Below, piece after piece: positions 28,149 to 40,290 of a stretch of DNA of 64,000 nt. A model generated the notes under the pieces. It searched no databases, was not told the DNA's origin, and saw only the letters and a list, made by a program, of their open reading frames with translations. The stretch covers positions 58,928,120 to 58,992,119 of the forward strand of contig CM056583.1 of the NCBI GenBank assembly GCA_029721435.1, given 5' to 3'. Within the stretch, counting starts at the first letter, position 1, and every line of letters starts with the position of its first letter. Source of the DNA: Gymnothorax reevesii. Its lineage: Eukaryota; Chordata; Actinopteri; Anguilliformes; Muraenidae. The position numbers and the translations under genes are program-made.

Positions 28149-29126
28149 CGTCAAAAATTAATAGAAAACTCCACCAAATATTTAACGTTTACCACATGAT
28201 ATGAACCAGTGATTAGACTCAAAAGCAGGATGTTTGCTTAAAAAATTGTCTCCAAAAAGCCATTTGAGTTCTTGGTCATCATAATGCATTCTGGTGAGAT
28301 AAAGGCCAACATATACCATATTGATGAGAATTGAGAAGTATGGAGAAGGCAGGGAATTGATGGTGCGAAGTATTCTACCTTATCTGTGAAACACGGGCAT
28401 GTGTGGGCATGTATGGGAATGTACAGCAAGCATAGATACAACACAGAAATTCATGTTTCACATTAGATTTCACATCTCGCCTCATTTAAGGCCTGGCTTC
28501 CCCAAACTAAGTTGTAGCATCCAGTCAAACTGGTTTCTTTGTATTTATTTATGTGACTGCAGATGAAAGCAGCAGAATGAATTTCCTCATTGGACAGCAC
28601 TTCCTTATGCAGTCAGACGATGACAGGAAGTGTACAGAGAAAGCACCCCAAGTCCTTTTTGAGCCCTTTTTTTTGTCTTATTCTACAGCCAAGTTCTGCC
28701 CTGAAACCATGTGCGCATGTATTTCACTGGTTGAAAGGAAAACACCCTAAGAACATGCAGAAACTGGAGTCTGCTGCTTTGAAGCACAGGCATGTACATC
28801 ACTTAGAAAGAAACCAGGGGCACTGTGCTATATTACCGCTGTGTTTCCCTCACTTCGGTATTTTCCTTCCATGTTGGTCACTCCCCCTGGGAAATCATTT
28901 GAGGAAAAAGAAGGAAGTATGTTTCTCGAGAAATGAGACTTTTTTTTTTTCCCTGAAGCATCACGTGAGGCGATGTCCGTTTCTGGTGATGGCGTACAGC
29001 TGGACCTGCTGCCAGCATCTGTTGTTTCTGATTGACATCATGACTTTCAGCTGAAACTCTCATGTAGGCTGCCCTCATGTATCCGCGCTCATCGCTCCTC
29101 AGAGCTCCCGCCTCACCCCTCGCAGC
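28149..29126. other. Intergenic, no clear feature
   Basis: A 154-codon plus frame (28590-29054) looks non-coding: it has no domain, an odd composition and poly-T-driven Phe runs. No repeat ends were found. Confidence 0.4.
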
Positions 29127-29470
29127 AAAAATAAGAGCTTTGAGACAGCCTGCGGGGACGCAGTGGTTAAGTGTACTGTACTTGACATGGGATCGAAAGG
29201 TCTTGAGTTCAAGTCCTTGCCACAGTTTTCTCGATGTGTTCCTGGGCATAAACGCTGAACTGCCACAGCACCCCACTCCACCCAGGTGTACCATTGGGTG
29301 TCAACAAATGGTTGGGGAAACCTGACTAAAAGCTGGGGGATAGCCTGGAATGGACTAGCATCCCATCCAGGAGAAATTGCAATATTCCTAATTGCTTCAT
29401 GCTACAGAAATCGGGGTTAAACACCAGCTTGATGAGCCTCTTGGCTCGGGACAAACTTTTCCTTTTTTTT
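29127..29470 (+). repeat. tRNA-derived SINE
   Basis: The head AGTGGTTAAGTGTACTGTAC with GAGTTCAAGTCCTTG (B-box-like) is followed by GGAATGGACTAGCATCCCAT, CTTCATGCTACAGAAATCGG and TTGGCTCGGGACAAACTTTT, the known layout of a widespread fish SINE. It ends in a T-rich tail. Confidence 0.75.
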
Positions 29471-29570
29471 GCATTGCCGGAGATGGCCCGCAAGATGGCG
29501 GATCTGGGACATTGTCCAGCTAAACCTAGGGTTAAGGAGCGAGGAACAAGGAAAAGAGAATTGAGATGTA

Positions 29571-29770
29571 CCCCTAGTGTCTGGTCTATGGGTTCCAGAC
29601 TTCCAGCATTCATTGGCTGCAAATGATTTGTAACCAAGTATTGAAAATGACAATTTTTGTTTATGTTAATTTGTCCAATTACTATTGAATGCCTAAAACT
29701 GTAATTCCTTCAATGCACATAATTTTTTAAAATAAAACTCATCATGCATATTTTCAATTTTTCATTTCAA
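29571..29770 (+). mobile_element. 3' scrap of a Tc1-like transposon
   Basis: Translates to SMGSRLPAFIGCK, matching the C-terminal end of the same Tc1 transposase family as the element at 63.0-64.0 kb (family ending: SMGSRLQA...CKG). AATTTGTCCAATTACTATTG, the family's terminal sequence, follows. Confidence 0.6.
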
Positions 29771-30700
29771 ATCCATTGCACGACATAATGGTCAAAATGA
29801 TTAAAATTGTGTCTGACCAAATACGTATGACCTGACTGTAGATGCATAAACCAGGCATGTCATTTGTTTGACTACCTGTGTACTGCAATGTACTGACACA
29901 GGGAGCACAAACCTATGATGTACTAACCTGCACCACAGGTATGCTGGCGGCAAGGGAATTTCCATGCCAATGTTGTTTTGTTGTTGATGAGGCTCGTCTG
30001 ACTCATGCACGTGTGCAGTATGTGTACGTGATAAAGGCATACAGCTTCTCAACAGTGACAAAAATATCTCCAGCACTGTGGAGAAATGCACCGTGCAACC
30101 CCAGCACGTTTGTTTTTGTGTCACAACTCATTTGAATATCAATGGAATTCAATCACCACCCAGTAAACCACACATGGAATTTTAATTCATGGGTTATTTT
30201 TGTTTTGATTTTGCTTGTGACAAAAGTGTGAGTCACAAAATTTCAAGTCCAGTTCCCTTTAGCTTCGATATATGAATGATACAGGTTTACTTAAGCACCT
30301 CATTTTGTGGATTTATCAACAATCTTTTTTTATTTTAATTATGTTTCAGAACTCAATGAAATTACAGTGTCAATGGCTACCGTCTCACCCACTTAAAGCA
30401 AAAGGTCTCTTTAATTACAGAAACACTACCGCCTGTGATTACTGAATATGTGGACTTAGGTTTGCTGTACAAAGGGAAGTGAGAGTTAGGATCTCCCATG
30501 TTTGTTCAGGTGTACAGCTCACACATACCTGAGGGCTAATAACCGGGTACTGAGAGGGTGGGGTCACTGAGCCGCCTCTTCCTGTTTTGCGGTTCTCACA
30601 GGGCCAAGCCCTGCTGGGGCTTCTTTTCAACTTTTTCTTTCTTTTTTTCCCCTCCCGATGGGGTTTGAGTTTTGTTTTTTTTTTTTTTTAATTTGATTAG
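29771..30700. other. Intergenic or intron upstream of the EGF/TM exons
   Basis: No upstream exon could be placed with confidence. The last 35 nt form a T-rich tract ending in an acceptor (TTTGATTAG). Confidence 0.4.
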
Positions 30701-30813
30701 GAGGGCATTAAAGTTTACAGCCCTGAAAACAGAAGAAACATATTGTATCCTACCCATTTCCGTATATTTTACCCAGGAGAGCCCACGTTCAGATTTCTGC
30801 GCTCCAAACAAAG
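30701..30813 (+). CDS. Probable internal exon of the EGF/transmembrane gene
   Basis: A 113-nt exon candidate between a T-tract acceptor (GATTAG) and a near-consensus donor (CAAAG|GTAAGT). In the frame RALKFTALKTEETYC...FCAPNK it ends in phase 1, exactly what the exon at 32777 needs (joining as GAG). A second frame is also open, so the frame choice rests on that phase match. The piece carries two cysteines and has no recognised domain. The entry phase requires at least one more upstream exon, presumably with a signal peptide, which I could not find. Confidence 0.5.
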
Positions 30814-32776
30814 GTAAGTCTAGTGGTAGATGTTTGAGCTGATTAGGTATTTACTTTTCAATGGAATTTTGCACTGTCACTCTGTTTATGCATTCTAAAC
30901 CTTAGGCGTTTACTTCTAAAATATGGTTAGCTCTCTCATACTGTTAAAAAACCTGATTGACTGGATGCTGCGAAACTTTTAAGCCTCAAGGAGTTTGTCA
31001 CGACGTGTGATATGTACTGGAATGTGAAATATTTTGGTGAAATGTCGATCGTGTGTGATTTGAAGACAAGCCGTTCTAAAACTTCCGCTTAAAAAAAAAT
31101 CCTTCCCTCTTGTACCCATAACTCTAATTATAGAATATTAACAAATTTAAAAAAAAACTGTCTTTTTTATATCAGTTCTTCATGACAAAGATAAAGATTT
31201 GTGGAAGCTGTATGTAAAAATCTTACTTAATGTGATAAAATGTATCAAATAAAAGCAGTCCCTCCTTGAGAGACTGGAGTATGTAACTGCTGAGATGCAC
31301 ATAAAAATACAAATAATTTTGGCATGAATTTATTTTTCCTAAACCAGCTCTCATTTTAGACTTGCAACATATAAAAAAGTGTTGGAAGGTTTCGTCAAGT
31401 AAATTCTTAAGGTATAAAATCTAGAGAAATATTTTATCGGAATGGTCCGAACAGAACTTTCATAAACTGACACAATTGTAGTGACGAGAACACTGACACT
31501 GAATGGTGGGAGAACATTCCAGACACCTAACTTTTCGAAGAAAGCTGAGAGAGAAATGTACAAATTCATTTCCTGATGGCCTCAATATTTTGTGAAGTTT
31601 TCCTTCTCAGTTCTGTGTGACACAGGTCTGTCCCTCCTGGCTCAATAGTTCCAGACCAGTCAGCAGAAGACAAAATTTACCTAAATTATTTGCATTTTAC
31701 TGTCAATTTTAACTGAAAATGGCTGCTGGGGGACACGCATTATGTAACTAAAGTGCTCTATTTGTCCATCCTTGTGATCTTGGGAGAAATTGGAACTAAT
31801 CAAATGACCTCCCTCACTGCATATGATGATTTGTGCAGAGTGAGCTGTGAAAGGCAGAGAGGAATAGAAAGAAAACAGTTTGTTGAGTAGACTCATTTTT
31901 GCATTTGCACATTTTGAACCTTTGTCAGCTGACAGTTATTTGCATTTTTACCAGTTTATCCGACCTTTCATCTTTCTGCAGTGTCCTTCCGCTTCTTTTC
32001 CGTCCTTTACAGAGGTGGATTCTGTTACACAAACGAGATAAAAGAGGTCTTTTAAAAACAGTGCACTGTCTTTACTTGGTAGCTAACTTCATTTGGTTAC
32101 CCATGTCAAACACTGGTCGTTGTCAAATGTGGGTGTTAAATTTGGAATGGTCACTTACAAAATTGAGCACACTTAGTGCCTGACAATCAGAATCTGAGAT
32201 AGTTTCTGATCCATCCATAAATGGGCAGCTGTCTCCACTGACCTACTTCCCATCCTTTTGCACATTATCTGTGCTCTGCTGAATTGATAGTGTTACTGGC
32301 TGCTGCTGTGAGTTTGGGTGAATGGAATGAAGCATTACAAATGGTGGCTGCATTGGAACCCTTTAAAGAGTACTTTTAAAAATGTTTTTCCACAGTTCTA
32401 CATCTGTTCTCTAGGATCATATTGCCTTCCAATAACAAGTTGTGATTCTTACACGAGCATTAGAGTGTTCAGTTATGATATTTGTGAACTCACGCCTGAA
32501 AGAAGCTTTAAAAATTCCACATCATCGCACCATGTTCACTGCCAAGAGTTAAATAAATTGAAAATAAACTTTACTCACATAACAAGGCACTTGATTTAAA
32601 TGAATCTTAGCATAGAAAAATATTTAAATCAAATTTAAATGCATAAAATTCAATAGAAAACACATCTCTGATGAACCACAAGTCTAACTGTGGATCAAGT
32701 AAACAAGATAAAGTTCTTGAGTCATAAAGTGAGAACCTGCCTCAACTTCCTCCAAATCCTCCACTGCTCCCTCTAG

Positions 32777-33048
32777 AGCAAAACAGCAACAGAATGGACT
32801 CCTCCAGTGTGACCCCACAGGACTGTGACCAGCAGTTCTGTCAGTACCATGGGAAGTGTGTAACAGTAAATGGAGAGTCAACCTGCGAGTGCCTGCTGGG
32901 GTACAGAGGGACGTTTTGTGAGGACCGAGTCAGCGAGTCGATCCGGGTACCTCTGACTCTGGGGGTCCTGGGGGTGCTTGCGGCCCTCATACTCCTGGCC
33001 TTCACCTGCAGGTTCATATGGAAGAGGGTAAAGCTGCTTCAGAGGTAA
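32777..33048 (+). CDS. Terminal exon: EGF domain plus transmembrane segment, unassigned protein
   Basis: Reads (E)QNSNRMDSSSVTPQ, then one EGF domain and a membrane span, then stop TAA. Counted from Met 32794, cysteines fall at 11, 16, 22, 31, 33 and 42, spacing C-4-C-5-C-8-C-1-C-8-C, the human-type EGF pattern with GYRGTFC. It is not the CX7C pattern of EGF-receptor ligands. Residues about 51-71 (RVPLTLGVLGVLAALILLAF) form a strong hydrophobic span, followed by a short basic tail (RFIWKRVKLLQR). This predicts a type I membrane protein with the EGF domain just outside the membrane. Acceptor CTCCCTCTAG has a long pyrimidine tract and a poly(A) signal follows. A one-exon gene starting at Met 32794 would lack a signal peptide, so an upstream exon is likely. 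I do not recognise the family. Confidence 0.75.
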
Positions 33049-33125
33049 CCAGGCCTGCCAAAGGCGGAATGCCACCCCGCTGCTCCTTATTAACACAATA
33101 AATGTTTTCAGTAAAATACCAAGGC
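33049..33125 (+). promoter_or_regulatory. 3' UTR and poly(A) signal of the EGF/TM gene
   Basis: AATAAA at 33097-33102, only 49 nt after the stop codon, followed by GTTTTCAGT. This supports 32777-33048 as a genuine last exon. Confidence 0.7.
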
Positions 33126-35335
33126 ATTATGATCAATTTTTTATTATTTGTACTGGTAACATTTGGTTATGGACCAGAGATAATGATGCTTTATCAGCAT
33201 TTCTACTCTGAGGGGTTTCATGCTTATGGCCTTGGATATTAACCCGTTAACTTCCTGCTCAACCATTTTCAAGAGCAAACCAATGCTGCTCCATAGCTTT
33301 TTTTCTTTTCAGGAAGTTAAAGGATTAATTTGCTTCAATCACAACATTCTTCATCAAAAACAACCATTCAAGGATATTAGTGGCATAGAAAATCTATTTA
33401 TTGGCTCTAAATGAAAATTTGACACTAAATTGATGTCCACACTGAACAGACCAATGTTGAGCCAAAAATAAAAAGAGGCTGGGACAGATGGCACACTTTT
33501 TAAAACACGTATTTCAATTTAGTAATGATTATTTTGTTTAACTACTGTTGGTTATTCTCAGAAAATAATGACAAACCTTAGTCATGAAATATAAGCACTA
33601 CATAACAGACATAATATTCCAAGAAAAGTGGTTTGGCTATTAATGTTTTAATTATTTCACATTTTTTGAAAAATGAGAATTGTTGGAAAAACATCTCATT
33701 TTGCAAGCCAAATGTCATGCTACAAAAGCATTTACAGACTTTACGGGCATTCCTGACTCAGTTTACTGTCACACGCTGAACATAGTGCAATTTGATGTCC
33801 ATCAATTATTTACATGAAAAGAATGAAACAAACACAAAACAAAAATAATAAATAACAGAACATTTTTCTGTGCATTCCATATCATTAGTACTACCGATTT
33901 TTAAGTACTCTTTTCATATCATAAAAATGTATGGATGAATGCTTCCAAGGTCGACGTTCAAGCAAATTTGTGGCTATTTCAATCTGCACAGGATTACTGT
34001 CTGTCCGCACTTACTAAGTTAGAAACTTTTTTCGTAAATTTCTTGCATGGCACATTTTACATGGTACATTTTGATGAATTAGGGGTGTTTGATCTTTTAA
34101 TGCTCATGTAAAACACTTTATTTATGTCGCTGTGACCAATGGTGTGCATTTTGAGGCATTGAAGAATTCATCTTCAAAAACAAATCTTTTTATAGAAATT
34201 TGCTACTGGTTTTATGGTCCATCACTAACACCAGTGAGTTAAAATAATGGTACTTCTGTGAAGATCGAGCGTATGGGTCATTAAAAAAGAATTTCATCAC
34301 AATAACTATCTACAAATAGACACTGATGAATAATATACGACAGATATGTAAACTTTATGTCCAGCATAACTAAAACAGCCACATGAAACAGTTTCCATAT
34401 CGAGTGAATCTCTGAACGCACAATCCAACAGCAAGATTCCAAGCTGGGTTCTGGTCATTTCAGCTGAGAGCATCAAGATGAGGCTGCAGTGGGAACATGT
34501 CCAACAAAACAGCGGCACTTCAGATTGAGCCAAAAAAAAAGGATGTATCAATAATGTAGCTGTCATACATAATTATTAGTAATTCCATTGTGTAACAATT
34601 TTAACATCAACCTGTCTGGATAAAAGATAAAATTTGAACATTTTTCTAAAGTCTCCATATTTTTAGAATTACCCTGATATTTTCAATATATCATTGGGCA
34701 TATGTATATTACCAAAACTAACTATCATCCTTCTGCTTTTTCACCCACAGAAAAGTTAAGACAAAGCCCCAGAGGATCACCATGGTGGAAATTGAGAAAT
34801 AACAGCAGTCATCATGCACTGTACAATATCCAAGCCATACCTTTCTCAACCTTTTATATCCTTCCGAAGAACTGTTGCCCCCACTTTGTGCAACCTAGAA
34901 TGCATTGGAATTATACTTGTACAGGTGTAAAGAAGGCACCATGTCCATGTTTTTCTTACTTTGGCAGCTTAAAAAGTCATGCAATGCTTATTTGTCAACT
35001 CTGATTGAATTGCATCTTATGCAAAAATGACTGTTTTAGATTTTTGTGTGTTGCAGTGGATTTTTGACTACAAGCCCTACCCGGATTGAGCGAATTGATT
35101 AAAAGGAAGCAGAGCCCTGAAAATTGCTATAATCTAACTAGATTTGGACAAGCCTGGCCTATTTTGTATGAAAATGTAAAGTAGGCTACATCAAAACAAG
35201 AAAAGTGAGGGAGAAAATTGTGAATTTCCTTTGTTTTCAGCACAGGGTAATTTGACGCAGTTAAAGGAATTAGGAATTTGAAGGGATTGAATACCAAGAG
35301 AACAAAAAAAGTAAGAAAAAAGATTTTATTATCTA
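33126..35335. other. Intergenic, no feature seen
   Basis: AT-rich. None of the ORFs here shows a domain or a matching splice pattern. Confidence 0.5.
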
Positions 35336-35679
35336 GATCAGAGGTCGGCAATGTGGGCTGTATCTGTCCCTGATTTTCGCACCAACTTCTGGCCTTTAAT
35401 TAGTTAATTATCTAAATTAGCCAAACTTTTAATGAAATCTGACATTTCAGTCGCATTTCTTTAAATCATCATGAAAGACTAAAGACTGTTCTTGTCTCCC
35501 TACATAAAATATTTTTATTTGATCGAATCTTTGCACAAATCTACATTTGCGGTTGCAACCAATTAGCTCAGTTGGTTAGGGTGATTGATAGAAATAAAAA
35601 CCCGCCTACACACTGATAGAAATAAAAACCTGCATACACACTGGCCCTCTAGGACCAGGATTGCCCACCCCTGATCATG
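35336..35679. mobile_element. MITE with GATCAG-type inverted ends
   Basis: Left end GATCAGAGGTCGGCAA pairs with right end TTGCCCACCCCTGATC. The interior includes TTAATTAGTTAATTA, a tRNA-like TTAGCTCAGTTGGTTAGG, and a duplicated GATAGAAATAAAAACC. It resembles the common fish element bounded by GATCAGGGGTGGGCAA and its complement. Confidence 0.65.
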
Positions 35680-37374
35680 ATGGTGCTGGCTCCATATCAG
35701 TCAATTTAATTTGACACCAATCCCATATTTTTGCTGTCTTTTTATCTTTGTTATTCATCTGGGATACAGTAGGTCAGAGGAAATAGTTTCCTTAAAACTT
35801 CTACCTCCTCTTAGAGTAAAACTGCTAGAGAGGCTTTTCTTATACATAGGATCTCCTCAAGGGAGATACTGAGCAGTTTATATGCATAGGGACAGGCATT
35901 ATGCATAAAAAATGCCTCTATTTCAAAAAAAGATCCTGAATATTGATTTAAACACCTACAAATTGAGGTTCACAGTTGAACCATAGAGTCACAATTTACA
36001 AAATTTGAGACACTGTCCAAAGACTTGTGGACCACACTGGATGTCCTATTCCCTTCGTTATAATGGCTGATTAGATACAACAGATACTATAATACTGTAT
36101 GGTAAAGTTTACAGGCACGAAGTTTACTGTTACAGTGCAGTTTTTGTCATCCAAGACAATCAAATGCATATAAATGCATGATCGTTTCTGCCGCAATGTC
36201 TCATGAAATTAAAGTTTTATCAGGTCCTGGTTTTTCAAACTTTAACTGATTGCATTCAAGCTTAATAGCTGGAAAATTTTCAGTCTTGCAGTATTCATTT
36301 CTACATTGGTAACCTCATTCACGCTTATTCCGACTAACATTTCATTTAAAGCTTGCAATAGAGCAATTTTAAATCAAAATGATGTTGATCTTACAACAAA
36401 TAACTAATTGAAACACACGTAACATGCGGGTATCAATGTAAATAATATAAGTATTAATTAAATGGCTGCCTAATTTTTATTATTATTACTACAATGAAAT
36501 TATATAAAGCACATTTCATAAAAGTTTACTTGACTGTCTGTCTTTTTGTAAAAGCTTAATCTGATTTTGGTAGTGATGAATATTGGTCTGAATGAATCAA
36601 TAATCAAATCAGCAGTATTCAGAGCTTTGACAGAACTTTTTTCTGACATGCCCCTGAGATAGGTCTGTTTTTGAGCTGCCTTGATATATTTTTACAGTTT
36701 TGTATCCCTTTTTGAAAGTAAAAATTATGGATACAATATATGCTTTAAAAATTGTGTTAAAAATGACAAATCTTTTGTTTAATTCTTGGTCCATGAATAA
36801 AAATGGTTGAAACTCCAACATGGTTTGTACAATATTTTCTGACAAAACCTTAAATTGATGCTGAAAGCCTACAGTTAAAACACATCATGATTATTTTATT
36901 TAAAGTCTGCAGTGTTGCTGTACTGAGCAAAATTATAAAGATTATTCCACTGCCAAAATAATTATCGACCAGACTGTACTTTTTCAAATGATTTACATCT
37001 ATCCAGCACTCCATTACTATTCCCCACTGCTGTGCCTTTATAGCCCATGTTGTAGACCATGTGAGAAGTACAGAACAGCATGGAGCTTGGCCATGTGCTC
37101 TAGCTAACACAAAATATTCTATTTAGATTTTTTTTTTTGTCAACACTATAATGCTGTCTCTGTATTGCATCAACATAATGAGACTGTTAGATTTTAAGCA
37201 TAGGAGATTTGGAAAATTTGGAGATTTTGGCCATGTAAGTAGGAATGGCTCTGGGCCAGAATTTGCTGTTGGTAAAATGGAACGCCCTGTAGCGTTATCA
37301 TCTGTCAAATCACCGAATTAAAATGTTGGCAAGAATAATATAATATAATATAATATAATATGTTGTCTTTGTGT
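35680..37374. other. Intergenic, only a TAATA microsatellite
   Basis: Nothing recognised except a short (TAATA)n run at about 37336-37362. Confidence 0.5.
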
Positions 37375-37630
37375 TCGCGTTGGTTTGCCCAGGTAGTCTG
37401 GTTTCCTCGCTCAGTCCAAAGACATGCACATCAGGCTAAATGGAGACATTAAGCTGCTCATAGGTATGACTGCGAGAGGGACTGGTGTGTGAACGGCGGG
37501 TGTGCCCTTCAATGGATTGCCACGCTGCCCATGGCGGGTCCCTGCTGTGTCCACAGTCAGCTGGGAAAGGCTGCAGCTCCCCCGCAACCCGAGTGAGGAA
37601 GAAGCAGTGTAGAGAATGGATGGATAATAT
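37375..37630 (+). repeat. SINE 3' half (GGATGGAT family)
   Basis: Matches the distal two thirds of the SINE at 13576-13936: CAGTCCAAAGACATGCAC, AGTCAGCTGGGAAAGGCTGC, AGTGAGGAAGAAG and a final GAATGGATGGAT. Confidence 0.75.
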
Positions 37631-37984
37631 GATATAATACATGTATATATAAGTGCTTCATAAATCAATGTGTTTTTCACAAAATAAAATAAGGCCTGTT
37701 AAATGAACGTCATGGTATCTTTAGGCTGTATTGTTTATTGTTTTTAAAATATTAAAATCCTGACTCTGTCATACGAGAATGCTGGGACAAACAGCAACAA
37801 AACACTCTGTCAACCTAAAACAGTCCAGAAATGTGCCATGCCAGTTTTAATGGTTTGGCCAGTAATAATCTAACAAGCCTTACCACATACTTATTTGCTG
37901 TTTCATACATGCATCAGGATATGGAATGAATTTTGTTGATAACAGGGCAAGCATGCTCAGCAGTCAAGAATAATTCAGCAAAAT

Positions 37985-38465
37985 AAAACCCCAATTCATG
38001 AAGTTGGGACAGCATGCTAAATTAAAATCAAAACTGAATCCAGTGATTTGTAAATTATCTTTGATATTTGAAAACAACATGATAGCATTCCATTTGAAAT
38101 TTCACCAAATGAATTTAATTGATTTCTCAAACTTATAACATTTCAATTTTGACTTTTATAAAAATTTCTTTCTTTTTTTAATTTTTTTTTTTACCATATT
38201 TCAAAAGAAATTGGGACAATAAAGAATGAACCATTTTATAACGTTGCCATTCATTTTCACAGCACTTAATAAATATTTAGAGATTGAGAACATCAAATGA
38301 TTTAGAGTTTCAGGTGTAAATTTGTCCAGTTCGTCCTGTAAAGAAGTCTCGAGGTGTGCCACAGTATGGGGTCTTCGCTTTTGTATTTTGCTTCTAAAAA
38401 TGCACCACACTGTCACAACCCTCATGTGAAGGCCTTTCACGTCTCCTCCCATTCAGTAGTATGTC
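37985..38465 (-). mobile_element. Truncated Tc1/mariner-type element
   Basis: Starts AACCCCAATTCATGAAGTTG, the family terminal repeat, and continues through CACAGCACTTAATAAATATT and GGGTCTTCGCTTTTGTATTT, which encode the C-terminal part of the transposase on the minus strand. The other half is absent. Confidence 0.65.
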
Positions 38466-38790
38466 CATTAGAAGTACTGTCTCCTTTGTGACTTAAAACT
38501 AGGCAAGCTATGTGAGCTATAACCATGGTAATGCCGTAACCACATATATCATGGCAAACTGCAATGACCAGCACTATCGCATGGTACACCATGATAAACT
38601 ATGTCAACTATGGCGAATACATTGTATAATTTTGCACCATGATAGAAAAAAATGGTAACCAGGGCTACTATATAGCATGTCAAGATAAAACTGTCAAAAC
38701 CGTAGCTACTACAACCCCATTTCTGAAAAAGTTGGGATACTGTGTGAAATATAAATAAAAACTGAATACAGAAATTTGCAAGTCACTTAA

Positions 38791-39092
38791 AGTAGAATTT
38801 CGGTGTGAAATTCACTTGGGGTGTATTGAAACATGATGATGAGTATAAACTTTTGTCGAATACCCCACTTCCGTACGCACGTAACATTTCGAAATAAATG
38901 GCTTTTTAGCCAAACCTCCCAACAGGCTTACAATGGTAGTGAATCAGGCGTAGCATTGCCATGCAAAGAAATCGCTATTTTTTTCATCATTAACAAGGCT
39001 CAAAGTAGCTCCACACTTCATCGCTAGAATTCCGAGGGCCCTGACATTTAAAACAAGGCACTGAGCACTTTGAAAATGCACAGGTAGTTTAT
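38791..39092 (+). repeat. Repeat X, copy 1 (truncated right)
   Basis: Begins AGAATTTCGGTGTGAAATTC and ends GCACAGGTAGTTTATTTATG. It matches 39881-40190 in direct orientation throughout. It is a common teleost repeat whose intact form starts GGAGAATTCCGGTGTGA. Confidence 0.75.
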
Positions 39093-39880
39093 TTATGAAA
39101 TCATGGTTCCATCAATTACTGCAAGACGTCCAGGTCCTGAAGCAGCAAAGCAGCCCCAAACCATCACACTACCACCACCACGTTTGGCTATTGGTATGAT
39201 GTTCTTTTTATGAAATGCTGCGTTAGTTTTATGCCAGATTTAATGTGATGCTTACCTTCAAAAAAGTTCAACTTTTGTCTCATCAATCCACAGAATATTT
39301 TCCAAAAAGTCTTGGGGATCATCAAGATGTTTTTTTTTTGGCAAATGGGAGACAAGTCTATGTGTTCTTTTTGGTCAGCAGCAGTTTTCCCCTTGGAACT
39401 GTCTCATGGATGCCATTTTTACCCAGTCTCTTTCTATTGTTGAATCATGAACACTGACTTTAACTGAGGCAAGTGAGGCCTGCAATTTTTCACGTTGTGC
39501 TGAATTCTTTTGTGACTTCCTGGATGAGTCGACGATGTGTACTTGAAGTAATTTTGGCAGGCTGGCCAGTCCTGGGAAGGATCACCACTGTTCCAAGTTT
39601 TCTTTATTTTTGGATTGGCTGGGGTTAGCTGGAGTCTCAAAGCCTTAGAGATGGCTTTGTAACCTTTTCCAGACTGACAGATGTCAATGACTTTCTCATC
39701 TGTTCTTGAATTCCTTTAGATCATGGCATCATATGTTGCTTTTTGAGATCTTTTAGCCTAGTTCACTTTGTCAGACAGGTTCTATTTAAGTGATTTCTCA
39801 CGTCGGGCATTAATCAGGCCTGGGTACGGCTCGTGAAATTGAGCAAAAAAAATGTGGTTTAATCACAGTTAATTCATGAT
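39093..39880 (-). mobile_element. Tc1-type fragment between two X copies
   Basis: Minus-strand piece of the same Tc1 type as 26826-28146, running from the ATGGAACCATGATTTC region back to the leader TTAATCACAGTTAATTCATG. Its inner frame around 39434-39640 has the LQLTPANP...SGDPSQDWPA stretch of that element. Neither terminal repeat is present. Confidence 0.8.
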
Positions 39881-40290
39881 TTAAAGGAGAATTCCGGTGT
39901 GAAATTGACTTGGGGTGTATTGAAACATGATAATGAGTACTAACTTTTGTCGAATACCCAACCTCTATATGCACGCAACATTTCGAAAGAAATGGCTTTT
40001 TAGCCGTAGCTCCCAACAGGCTTACAATGGTAGCGAATCAGGCATAGCATTGCCATGCAAAGAAATGGCTATTTTTTTCATCATTAACAAGGCTCAAAGA
40101 AGCTCCACACCTCATCAGTAGAATTCCAAGGTCCCTGACATTTAAAACGAGGCAGTGAGAACTTTGAAAATACACAGGTAGTTTATTAAAAAAAGACTAT
40201 TTATGCAAACAGTACCTTGAGGTAGTTTCCAGTTGCCTCCATCTTGAAAGTAACGATAAGTCGATTGACGAGCACGAACGAATAGGAAGG
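39881..40290 (+). repeat. Repeat X, copy 2 (longer)
   Basis: Starts AAAGGAGAATTCCGGTGTG and continues past the truncation point of copy 1 to TCGATTGACGAGCACGAACG. The join to the Tc1 fragment on its left (CATGATTTAAAGGAGAATTC) is the same as the join at 26836-26866 read on the other strand. Confidence 0.75.

Noticed and set aside
28590..29054. 154-codon plus-strand ORF as a possible upstream exon of the EGF gene
   Set aside because: Composition looks random, no splice donor of the needed phase was found, and the Phe runs come from poly-T.
30701..30813. Alternative frame of this exon (EGIKVYSPENRRN...)
   Set aside because: Open, but it would join the EGF exon out of phase and reach a stop quickly.
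32777..33048. EGF-receptor ligand such as TGF-alpha or amphiregulin
   Set aside because: The first two cysteines are separated by 4 residues, not 7, and the third and fourth by 8, not 10 or more.
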